Below are positions 51,947-59,206 of a stretch of 64,000 nt of DNA, in pieces. Made by a program: the position numbers and the translations under genes. The notes under the pieces are model-generated. The model had not been told where the DNA came from and ran no database searches. It saw only the letters and a program-made list of their open reading frames with translations. Position 1 is the stretch's first letter, and every line of letters begins with the position of its first letter. Origin of the DNA: JAPPLB01 sp965218555 (GTDB lineage: Bacteria; Acidobacteriota; Terriglobia; Bryobacterales; UBA6623); assembly GCA_965218555.1 (NCBI GenBank), contig OZ244625.1, positions 186,001 to 250,000 on the forward strand. The letters are read 5' to 3'.

Positions 51947-52369
51947 GTGAACGATCTCCGCAACAGGCTTGTCCTGATCGTCGGTCCTCTTTGCCTCCTG
52001 CTGCTGTTGCTCGGTTGCGGTGGATGGCACGGCTGGTTCGGCGTGGCGACGTTGCTACTCATCTTCCTCTGCGCGGCTTTGGGATTCGGCGTTAGTTCGG
52101 CGCGGATAGAAGTCTGGCCGGCTTTGCTGGCGATGCTTGCAGCCGGAGTCGTACTATTGGGCGCGATCCTGCTGACGGACCGCACCGACGGCTCGCCCGA
52201 CCTCATACTGGGCGTCCCTGTCGCGACGGCCTTTCTGATCTATGGCATTTGGCCCCTGGGCATCTTCATCGGTGTCCTCTATTTCCGAGTCTTCGATCGG
52301 CTTGTGCTTCCGAGGCGGAAGCTCGACGCGTTCCTGTCCGAGTTCGGCCGGCGGACTTCTTCTGACTGA
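51947..52369 (+). CDS. Small membrane protein coupled to an SSS transporter
   Basis: 140 residues starting with GTG. Four hydrophobic segments (LVLIVGPLCLLLLLLGCG, FGVATLLLIFLCAALGFGV, LLAMLAAGVVLLGAILL, VATAFLIYGIWPLGIFIGVL) and a basic C-terminus. Its TGA overlaps the ATG of the sodium symporter by one base (TGATG), which argues strongly for translational coupling. Some SSS permeases, such as PanF, are paired with a small membrane subunit; this one may play such a role, but the sequence itself is not that of YhdT. Confidence 0.6.
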   Translation: MNDLRNRLVLIVGPLCLLLLLLGCGGWHGWFGVATLLLIFLCAALGFGVSSARIEVWPALLAMLAAGVVLLGAILLTDRTDGSPDLILGVPVATAFLIYGIWPLGIFIGVLYFRVFDRLVLPRRKLDAFLSEFGRRTSSD

Positions 52370-53850
52370 TGCCCATCGCCGACTCCCCCGCGATTATCGT
52401 CTGCGTCATCGGCTACCTGGTTGCCTGCTTCGGCATCGGCATCTGGGCGATGCGGCGGACGCACAGCAGCGCGGATTTCTTCCTGGCCGGTAAAAGCCTC
52501 GGGCCGATGGTCGTCGTGCTCGCGACGATGTCGAGCATCATGAGCGGCTTCGGCTTCGTAGGCGGTCCGGGGCTGGTTTTCGAGTCGGGATCGAGCTCGT
52601 TCTGGATCACTTTCGCGGCGACCTTCGCCATGCCCTTGGGCGCGGTGATGGTCGGGAAGCGTCTTCGGCTCTTGGCCGAAGTGCGGGAGATCCTCACGTT
52701 GCCCGACGCGGTGGAAGCGCGCTACGGCGGGCGCTGGCCTCGCTTGACGATGGCCGTGGCGATCCTGTTGGGCGTGCTGGGCTATCTCGGAACGCAGGTG
52801 ATGGCGATCGGCGTTGTCCTGGTAGCCGTGCTGGGTGTCGACCTGTCCTTCGGCCTGGCAATCGGATTGGGCGTGCTGGCCTTCTACAGCATCGCGGGCG
52901 GCATCATGGCGGGCGTCTACACCGACTTGTTTCAGGGCCTGCTGATGATCGGTGCATCGCTGGCGGTGTTCTCCTTCGCCGTCAACGCAGCCGGCGGACT
53001 GAACGCCATCGGCACAACGCTTTGGGAGATGGATCCGGCGTTTCTCGGGCCCTGGGGCGCACGCGGGCCTTTGACGTCGCTGAGTTGGTTCCTGCTTTTC
53101 GTCATCGGCGGTGTCGGGCAGCCGCATGGCATCACGAAGTTCATGATGCTCAAGGACATCGGGAACCTGAAGTGGGCGGGCTTGCTGACGGGGCCTTGCT
53201 ACGCCCTGCTGAGCCTGTTGTGGGTGAGCATCGGACTCTCGATGCGGACGCTGGTCGAGAACGGAGTACATTCGCCGCTCGATTCACCCGACCACGCCGC
53301 GCCGGTATTCCTGCTCAACTACCTGCCGGATCTGTTGGCCGGCGTTGTCTTCGCCGGTCTGCTGGCGGCGATCATGTCGACCGCGGACAGCTTCTTGAAT
53401 CTCGGCGCGGCAGCGGTCGTGCGGGATATCCCTACGGCTTTGCTCGGCCGTCCGCTTGAGCGAGAACTGCTGTGGTCACGGGTCGCGACGGGCGTGCTGC
53501 TTGTCTCTTCGGCGCTCTTTGCACTCTATATGGAGAACCTGATCGCGCTGCTCGGCACATTCGGTTGGGGCACGTTTGCGGCCGCGATCTTCCCGAGCAT
53601 CGCGATCGGGCTCAATTGGAAACGAGCGAATGGAGTGGCGTGCGTCGCCTCGATCGTGACGAGCATAGCCCTGAACTTCGCTCTGGAGCTATCCGCGCGG
53701 CATGGGCTGTTCCAGCTTCCCTACGGAATGAATGTGGGGGCGTTCTCGCTACTGGCGTCGTTGGTTGTGTTCATTGGGGTCTCGTGGTTGCACAAACCGG
53801 CCTCTCAAAGGGATCTACCTGCTGACGTTGCGGCAGCGATGGAGGTGTAA
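52369..53850 (+). CDS. Sodium:solute symporter (SSS family)
   Basis: 493 residues and about 13 membrane segments. Family features: TM1 IIVCVIGYLVACFGIGIWAM, ADFFLAGKSLGPMVVVLATMSSIMSGF, VREILTLPDAVEARYGGRWPRL, the Na2-region helix AGLLAAIMSTADSFLNLGAAAVVRD with the conserved STADS, and FGWGTFAAAIFPSIAIGLNWKRAN. It is a Na+-driven importer of a small organic solute, with the leucine-transporter fold. Translation is coupled to the preceding small membrane gene. Substrate not predictable. Confidence 0.9.
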   Translation: MPIADSPAIIVCVIGYLVACFGIGIWAMRRTHSSADFFLAGKSLGPMVVVLATMSSIMSGFGFVGGPGLVFESGSSSFWITFAATFAMPLGAVMVGKRLRLLAEVREILTLPDAVEARYGGRWPRLTMAVAILLGVLGYLGTQVMAIGVVLVAVLGVDLSFGLAIGLGVLAFYSIAGGIMAGVYTDLFQGLLMIGASLAVFSFAVNAAGGLNAIGTTLWEMDPAFLGPWGARGPLTSLSWFLLFVIGGVGQPHGITKFMMLKDIGNLKWAGLLTGPCYALLSLLWVSIGLSMRTLVENGVHSPLDSPDHAAPVFLLNYLPDLLAGVVFAGLLAAIMSTADSFLNLGAAAVVRDIPTALLGRPLERELLWSRVATGVLLVSSALFALYMENLIALLGTFGWGTFAAAIFPSIAIGLNWKRANGVACVASIVTSIALNFALELSARHGLFQLPYGMNVGAFSLLASLVVFIGVSWLHKPASQRDLPADVAAAMEV

Positions 53851-54013
53851 GAGAACGCAACACGTCTGCCGGGCCGCCTACAAGCGGCCCATCGTAGTTC
53901 GGAGAGTGGGGTGAAGGACGCACCCTGGCTGCATGCGCCGCGGGCCGCTGTAGAAATCCAGGCCAAAAGCTGCGCCATGCGCTCCGGGCCGCGATGTATT
54001 CTGAGAGTGACGC

Positions 54014-55270
54014 GTGGGCAAGCCCACCGATCTATACGCGTTGTCCAACCACCCAACCTACGATGAAGCGGGCAACCGCGAGCGAAACGCCGCCCTGGCC
54101 GCGCGCGGCGTCGACGTTTGGGGACCTGAGCGGGTCTACGTTGCCGCTGATGTTCCCCTCGAAAACATCGAGCCGGGCGCGGCGCTCATCAACGCAACAC
54201 TGAGTGGACCGGAAACGCGCGTCGGCCGCGGCTCGCGCATTGGCGTATCCGGCCACGCGCGGGTTGAGAACTGTCAGATCGGCCGTGATGTCGAACTAGG
54301 CGCGGGTTCTTACCAGAACGCCACTCTGCTCGACTCGGTTCGAGTACGCGGCTTCGCGGAGATCCGCGAAGGCACACTGCTGGAAGAACATGTCGACGTC
54401 GCTCACTCCGTCGCGTTCAAGAACACGGTGCTCACCGCGACCGTCGTCACCGGCTCACTCATCAATTACTGTGATCTGTTCATGAGCGGCGGCGCCTCGC
54501 GCAAAGACCACAGCGAAGTGGGCTCAGGAGCGGTTCACTTCAACTTCGACCCGCGCGGCGACAAGTGGAGCAGCATGATCGGCGACGCAACGGGCGTGCT
54601 GCTGAGGTCGGCCCCTATTTTCATGGGCGGCAACAGCGGCCTTGTCGGACCGGTCGCCGTCGACTTCGGCGCGGTCGTCGCGGCCGGGTCGATCGTCCGC
54701 CGCAATGTCGGGCCGAACTGCATTCACGTCGAGGCGATGCGGTCACAAAGGGCGCAGCCCTTCGACCGCGAGCTCTACGCAATGCTGGGCCGCAAGTTCA
54801 TCCAAACGGCTCGTCTTGTCGGCACCCTGCACGCGCTCGACGCCTGGTACGAGCAGGTGAGACTAGCCTTCGCCGCGGACTACCAGAAACCGCTCTACGA
54901 TGCGGCCCGCCGGCAGATCGAGCGCCACATCAACGAGCGCGCCCGCCGCCTCCGAAGGGTCATCGGGAAGCTCGAGAACTCTCTCAAGAAGTGGGAGCTC
55001 GTGCCGGGCGGCGCCGGCGCTGCCTGCATCCGCGAGCATCGGGTGCTCATCGAAAACCAGGAGCGGGTCGTCAAAACTCTTGTCGAGCCGAGTCCGCCAC
55101 TGCCCCCCCCGAAGCAGGCTGTCGAGAACTACCAGAAACGGGATGCCAAGTCCGGCCATGTCCCCCGCGTCAGCAACCTCGATGAGTCGTCCGGCGCGGC
55201 CTTCGCCGACTGGCTGCGCAGCATCGCCGGCCGAACCGCCGAGAAGATGGGCGCGTTGCTCGCAACCTGA
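54014..55270 (+). CDS. Left-handed beta-helix (hexapeptide-repeat) protein
   Basis: 418 residues. The first part has a series of hexapeptide-like turns: LENIEPGAALINATLSG, RVGRGSRIGVSGHARVENCQIGRDVELGAGSYQNATLLDSV, then FKNTVLTATVVTGSLINYCD. A middle stretch with GPVAVDFGAVVAAGSIVRRNVGPNCIH resembles the acyl- or sugar-nucleotide-binding beta-helix of GlmU-like enzymes. The C-terminal 160 residues are helical and rich in Arg/Lys (ERHINERARRLRRVIGKLEN). No pyrophosphorylase domain with the GxGTRM motif is seen, so it is not a full GlmU. The role could be acyl- or nucleotidyl-transfer-related, or structural. No operon partner. Confidence 0.7.
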   Translation: MGKPTDLYALSNHPTYDEAGNRERNAALAARGVDVWGPERVYVAADVPLENIEPGAALINATLSGPETRVGRGSRIGVSGHARVENCQIGRDVELGAGSYQNATLLDSVRVRGFAEIREGTLLEEHVDVAHSVAFKNTVLTATVVTGSLINYCDLFMSGGASRKDHSEVGSGAVHFNFDPRGDKWSSMIGDATGVLLRSAPIFMGGNSGLVGPVAVDFGAVVAAGSIVRRNVGPNCIHVEAMRSQRAQPFDRELYAMLGRKFIQTARLVGTLHALDAWYEQVRLAFAADYQKPLYDAARRQIERHINERARRLRRVIGKLENSLKKWELVPGGAGAACIREHRVLIENQERVVKTLVEPSPPLPPPKQAVENYQKRDAKSGHVPRVSNLDESSGAAFADWLRSIAGRTAEKMGALLAT

Positions 55271-55518
55271 GCCATCAGCGGCAATAACCGCCCCAGCCGA
55301 CTCGGCGCCGACGGCTGACGAAAAGCCCCCGCCTGCGTCTGATGGTTCTGCTATTCGACCGGGGCGAGGTTTTTTCTTCGAGTTCCTCGCGCTGCTACGC
55401 GGCCAGCTTCTGCCGCGTCGCCTGCTCCTTGGAGCTCGCCTATGCGGCAACGGCGAGGTCCTGCCCTCAGGGGTTCGCCGGCTCATTGGCCGCTGCTCGG
55501 ATCTGTCGCTCTTTCTGA

Positions 55519-55725
55519 ATCGATGACATCCTCGCCTTCTACGAGCGCGCATTTCAGCCGCTCTGGCCGACAGTGCTTATCCAGGATTATTTCCTGGACC
55601 GGCAGCAGGAGGACCGGCTTCGCGCTACGCTCGATCAAGTGCGGACGCGACTGCGCGGGAACCCCGACGACTTCAAAACACAATACCTTTTCCCAAGGAG
55701 AATACATTCGGGAGCCCGGCCTTAG
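55519..55725 (+). pseudogene. Orphan open frame, possible gene fragment
   Basis: An open stretch of 68 codons without an ATG reads DILAFYERAFQPLWPTVLIQ, then RQQEDRLRATLDQVRTRLRG and ends with TAG at 55723-55725. Composition (aromatics, amphipathic helix) looks like real protein sequence rather than a shadow, but it has no start and I do not recognise it. It may be the remains of a gene disrupted here, next to the decayed HigBA pair. The 250 bases before it, from the beta-helix stop, hold nothing I recognise. Confidence 0.3.
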
Positions 55726-55736
55726 GTGAGAGCGGA

Positions 55737-56062
55737 TCAGGCTGTGACTTGGACGCTGTGCGCCGACACCTGATCGAGCCTGTCGGACAGCCGATCCTGT
55801 TCCCTTTCCAGGTCGTATTGACTCTGGAGTCCCATCCAGAACTCTGAAGAGTTGCCAAAGAAACGCGAGAACAGTAGGGCTGTCTCCGCTGTGATGGACC
55901 GCTGACCGTGGACAATCGCATGTATCCGACGAGCATCCACGCCGATCGCCTGGGCCAGTCGGTACTGGGTGATCTTCAGGGGGCCGAGAAACTCCTCATT
56001 AAGAATCTTGCCGGGGTGAATGGGGGATAGTTTTGGCGGCTGCCCGGCACTGATCTGCTCAT
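55737..56062 (-). pseudogene. higA: HigA-type antitoxin, frameshifted
   Basis: The body is a clear HigA/VapI-family XRE antitoxin: PIHPGKILNEEFLGPLKITQ, YRLAQAIGVDARRIHAIVHG, RSITAETALLFSRFFGNSSEFW, then MGLQSQYDLEREQDRL. There is no start codon in this frame. The natural start is ATG at 56060-56062, with AAGGAG 8 bases upstream (56071-56076), but it is in the wrong frame by one. The only simple repair is to add one base in the run of five C on the minus strand (five G at 56022-56026); six would read PPIHPGKIL straight on. So either a real deletion in a homopolymer or a sequencing/assembly error. Directly follows the broken higB, in the usual toxin-antitoxin order. Confidence 0.75.
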
Positions 56063-56099
56063 GTCTTTGACTCCTTCTTGCTTTCAGATCCTTGCACTC

Positions 56100-56381
56100 T
56101 CAATGGTAATCCACGATCTCGACCTGATTGGCATTCCCTTGCTTCCAGGAAAAGCAGATCCGTCACTGGTCGTTGATACGGATGCTGTGCTGACCTTTCC
56201 GGTTTCCTGAAAGCGCCTCCAGACGGTTCCCGGGAGGCACCCGTAGATCGTTCAAGTCCTTGGCGTTGTTCAAGATCATCAGTTTGGCCTGGGCGCGGCT
56301 CTGGATGTCCGTGGGAAATGTCCTGCATCGTTCGCGGTTTGCAACCGCTTCGGTGTCGAGGTTCTTGTCACTCTGGATCAC
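56100..56381 (-). pseudogene. higB: HigB-type toxin, interrupted by an in-frame stop
   Basis: A RelE/HigB-like mRNA-interferase frame of 93 codons. Opening with GTG or the ATG-like start at 56379, it reads IQSDKNLDTEAVANRERC, AKLMILNNAKDLNDLRVPP, NRLEALSGNRKGQHSIRIND and Q, then TGA at 56163-56165, then resumes as RICFSWKQGNANQVEIVDYH and a stop at 56100-56102. In intact HigB the position of the stop is Trp (NxQWRICF-like), so a single TGG to TGA change explains it. The C-terminal WRICF and VDYH motifs are needed for activity, so the toxin is inactive as read. Upstream of higA by 37 bases. Confidence 0.75.
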
Positions 56382-56870
56382 CTCTCAACCATGGCGCATT
56401 GCACTAATAGTATCAAGGGCTATTATCGATCGGGGTTATGATCCATCGGTCGAGATCAATGGCAGGCTCTCCAGGGATGCGCAGCAGGAGTTAGCAGCCC
56501 GTGGTGAAAGTCCCGTGGTACGAAGGAAAAAGCGCGGCGGACTTCTGCGGTCGCTCGGCGCGGAGTGAGGAGGATGGCGATCCGGGTGATCTCCTCCGAC
56601 GAACGACAAAGCCGGCGGCCTGGGCGGTCGCTGCGAAGAAAAAGCGCGGTCACGGTGGTCGGCAAGGTCAGCACCGCCGGCGGAACGAAAACGTCCGTCG
56701 CCCGAAGGGTTGCGCGGAGAACGCGGCGCCGCGTTCCTCGAGCGGCCAGGCGTCAGGCAATCGGCCCCAGGGCGCGTAACGCCGCCTGCGTGACTTTTGC
56801 CGCGGGCTGTTAGCCTCGCGGCGGCTCCTGTTCCCTCGGATACGGGCGCCGCTCGGGGTGAACCCCCGGG
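56382..56870. other. Intergenic region containing dispersed repeat D copy 2
   Basis: About 490 bases between the decayed higB and the Kef-type antiporter gene, whose stop is at 56871. A short open frame across 56400-56568 (ending VVRRKKRGGLLRSLGAE) has no recognised product. Most of the rest is repeat D (56495-56810). Confidence 0.4.
56495..56810 (+). repeat. Dispersed repeat D, copy 2 (uninterrupted)
   Basis: Matches 45403-45520 plus 46670-46879 in order and orientation. Shared segments include GAGTGAGGAGGATGGCGATC, GCGGTCGCTGCGAAGAA, CAGCACCGCCGGCGGAACG and CCCCAGGGCGCGTAACG. It carries CTGGGCGG where copy 1 has the CTAG insertion target of the IS630. It contains internal sub-repeats (GAAAAAGCGCGG twice). 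Confidence 0.75.
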
Positions 56871-58844
56871 TTATTTCTGGAATAACGCAATGGCCCGGTC
56901 CAGGCTGTCTCGGTCGCCCACCAGCACGACCGTGTCGCCGGCCTGGTAATGGAATGCCGAGTCGCGGCGGTAAATGGGCTGACCTTCCCTGACCACAGCG
57001 ATCTGTACGACGCCCGTACGTCGCCTCAGCCGCAACGACGTGGCGCTCGTTCCGATTGCCCTCGCCCCGTCCCTGATTTCCACCAACTCCAGGGCATCGT
57101 GAATACCGAGATGTTTCAGTGCATCGAGTCGCAGGTCCGGCTTCGCTGTACCGCGCAACAACGCGTAGTGTTCCGTGCGCACCGTCTCGGTTTCCTCCCA
57201 TATCCGGTTGATTGGAATCCGGTAGCTTTCGAGCGCCTTGGCGAACAGCTCGATGGAGGCTTCGAATTCCTCCACCACCACGTCCGTAGCCCCCAGCGAC
57301 ATCAGCTCGTCGATGGAGCGCGTGTATCGGGTGCGCACGACGATCCGGGCAGCCGAATTCAGGTCGCGAGCGGCCGCGACACCTCGCCTCTCCTCGGTCG
57401 GTGAGGATATCGCGAAGACGACAACCCGAGCGCGGTGCGCGCCGACGTGCTTCAGGACGGCGGGTTGAGTACCGTCGCCGAACTCTACCGGGACGCCGTC
57501 CTCGCGTGCGCGCCGAACGAGATTCGCATCGTGTTCGACGGCGATGCACGTGATAGCCGCTGCATTGAGCACCCGCGCCAAGTATCGTCCGGCGACACCA
57601 TAGCCGACGATGATCGTGTGGTCGGACATCGCATCGGCCGAGGCGGTATCGGCGTCGGCGAGCCGCTGCAACCCCCTGCCGGACGGCGCGATGCGTTCGG
57701 CGATGGGCCGCGCAGCGCGAATCAGAAACGGCGTGGCCATCATGGACAGGACGGCTGCGCTAAGGAAATGCTGATAGTCGCCTTCGCGGAAGAGACCCAG
57801 GCGCAAGCCCTCCGAGGCGAGCAGGATGGAGAATTCGCCGATCTGCACAAGGGTGAGGCCGCTGATCAGGGCGGTCGACGTCGTCCCTCCCACCGCGAGG
57901 ACCGACACCGCCGCCACCGTGACCTTGAGCGCAAACAGGACCGCCAGCAGAGCAACGAGCACACCAAGCTCCGTCATCACGGCGGAAACGTCGAGCAGCA
58001 TGCCGATCGAGATGAAGAAGATCCCGCTGAAAACGGCCCGGAAGGGCAGCACGTCCGATAGCGCCTGCAACCCGTATTCCGATTCCGAGATGACCAGGCC
58101 GGCGATGAAGGCGCCAATGGCGATGGAAAAACCCGCCAATGCGGTAACCACGGCGGTGCCGATACAGAAAAATGCGATGCACAGGGTAAACAGCTCGCGG
58201 TCGCGGAGCAGAACGATCCGGTCCAGCGTCCGCGGGACGATGAACATACCGCCGATCACCAACACAGTGATGATCGCAAGCCCGCGAAAGATCTCGATGC
58301 CCACCGCACTCATGTCGGCAGCTCCCAGGCCGGCGAGTACCGGTAGCACGAGAATAAGCGGCAATACGCATAGATCCTGGAAGAGCAGGATGGAGATGAC
58401 GGCGCGCCCGTGCGCCGAGTCCAATTCAGCCCTGTCGGCATAGTTCTTGGTGACGATGGCGGTTGAAGAAAGTGCGGCCAGGGCGCCGTAGAAGATCGCC
58501 GGGCCGGGCGGTATGCCGAAGGCGAACGCCAACGCCGCCACGCCAAGCAGTGTGCATCCCACTTGTAACCCGCCGCCGATGAATACCTCGCGCGCCCACT
58601 GACGGACGTGAGACAGAGACAACTCAAGTCCCACCGCGAAGAGCAGCAGGGCGACGCCGACTTCGGCCAGAAGTTCCACCTCGTCCGTGGCGCCGATCAG
58701 CCCGAGTCCGTTGGGACCCACCAGGACTCCGGCCACCAGGAAGCCCACCAGGGGTGGAGCCGACAAACGGTGCGCCAGAGCCACGATGGGGACCGCCATG
58801 CCGACAAGCAGCGTCAGGTCGATCAGCAATCTTGCTTCGGACAC
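56871..58844 (-). CDS. Kef-type cation/proton antiporter with RCK domains
   Basis: 657 residues. The N-terminal CPA2 antiporter of about 12 segments: LTLLVGMAVPIVALAHRL, LVGFLVAGVLVGPNGLGL, LLAEVGVALLLFAVGLELSL, STAIVTKNYADRAELDSA, ILLFQDLCVLPLILVLPVL and AIGAFIAGLVISESEYG. Then a TrkA-N (RCK) Rossmann domain, HTIIVGYGVAGRYLARVLNA with GxGxxG (about 405-425), and a TrkA-C domain at the C-terminus (AIGTSATSLRLRRRTGVVQIAV to HYQAGDTVVLVGD). This YbaL/KefB-like layout lets NAD(H) or a thiol adduct gate K+/H+ exchange. No KefF/KefG partner is next to it. Divergent from the PSD1 gene at 59.2 kb. Confidence 0.92.
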   Translation of the reverse strand: MSEARLLIDLTLLVGMAVPIVALAHRLSAPPLVGFLVAGVLVGPNGLGLIGATDEVELLAEVGVALLLFAVGLELSLSHVRQWAREVFIGGGLQVGCTLLGVAALAFAFGIPPGPAIFYGALAALSSTAIVTKNYADRAELDSAHGRAVISILLFQDLCVLPLILVLPVLAGLGAADMSAVGIEIFRGLAIITVLVIGGMFIVPRTLDRIVLLRDRELFTLCIAFFCIGTAVVTALAGFSIAIGAFIAGLVISESEYGLQALSDVLPFRAVFSGIFFISIGMLLDVSAVMTELGVLVALLAVLFALKVTVAAVSVLAVGGTTSTALISGLTLVQIGEFSILLASEGLRLGLFREGDYQHFLSAAVLSMMATPFLIRAARPIAERIAPSGRGLQRLADADTASADAMSDHTIIVGYGVAGRYLARVLNAAAITCIAVEHDANLVRRAREDGVPVEFGDGTQPAVLKHVGAHRARVVVFAISSPTEERRGVAAARDLNSAARIVVRTRYTRSIDELMSLGATDVVVEEFEASIELFAKALESYRIPINRIWEETETVRTEHYALLRGTAKPDLRLDALKHLGIHDALELVEIRDGARAIGTSATSLRLRRRTGVVQIAVVREGQPIYRRDSAFHYQAGDTVVLVGDRDSLDRAIALFQK

Positions 58845-59206
58845 CGTTCTTCCTCAGTTCCACGGGTGTAGCGATAGACATGGCGGCATGGGTAGCCGGC
58901 GACCGGGCTAACAGCCAACACCGTCATGCTCCGCAACAAAGTCCCGGGTCTTTTCCTCAGTCTACGGCTCGAACTAGCACAGATTCCTCGTGTCCTGCTT
59001 CGTGCGATCATGGCCGGCCAACTTTGAAGCGGCGCCGCTCTTGTGGACAGCTTCGCGCGGACGGGCGTCGCCAGCGTGACCTAGCGTAGCTTGGCCGGGC
59101 TCCTCCACACCTGCACTCGCCGCAAGAAATGCAGGTGTGGTTGTAAACCCACGCGCCCGCGGGCAAAAGCCCACCCGAATTCTTCACCGCAGTATCATAG
59201 TAGGCA
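58845..59206. other. Divergent intergenic region with a hairpin
   Basis: About 360 bases upstream of both the antiporter (minus) and the cytochrome-bearing PSD1 gene (plus). The only clear structure is the 11-base inverted repeat at 59105-59140. A TATCAT at about 59190 could be a -10 element for the PSD1 gene. Nothing else recognised. Confidence 0.45.
59105..59140. repeat. Perfect 11-base inverted repeat (possible operator or hairpin)
   Basis: CCACACCTGCA at 59105-59115 and TGCAGGTGTGG at 59130-59140, with a 14-base loop. There is no T-run on either side. It sits about 65 bases before the PSD1 gene start and upstream of a divergent gene, a place for a regulator site or an RNA hairpin in the 5' leader. 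Confidence 0.45.
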
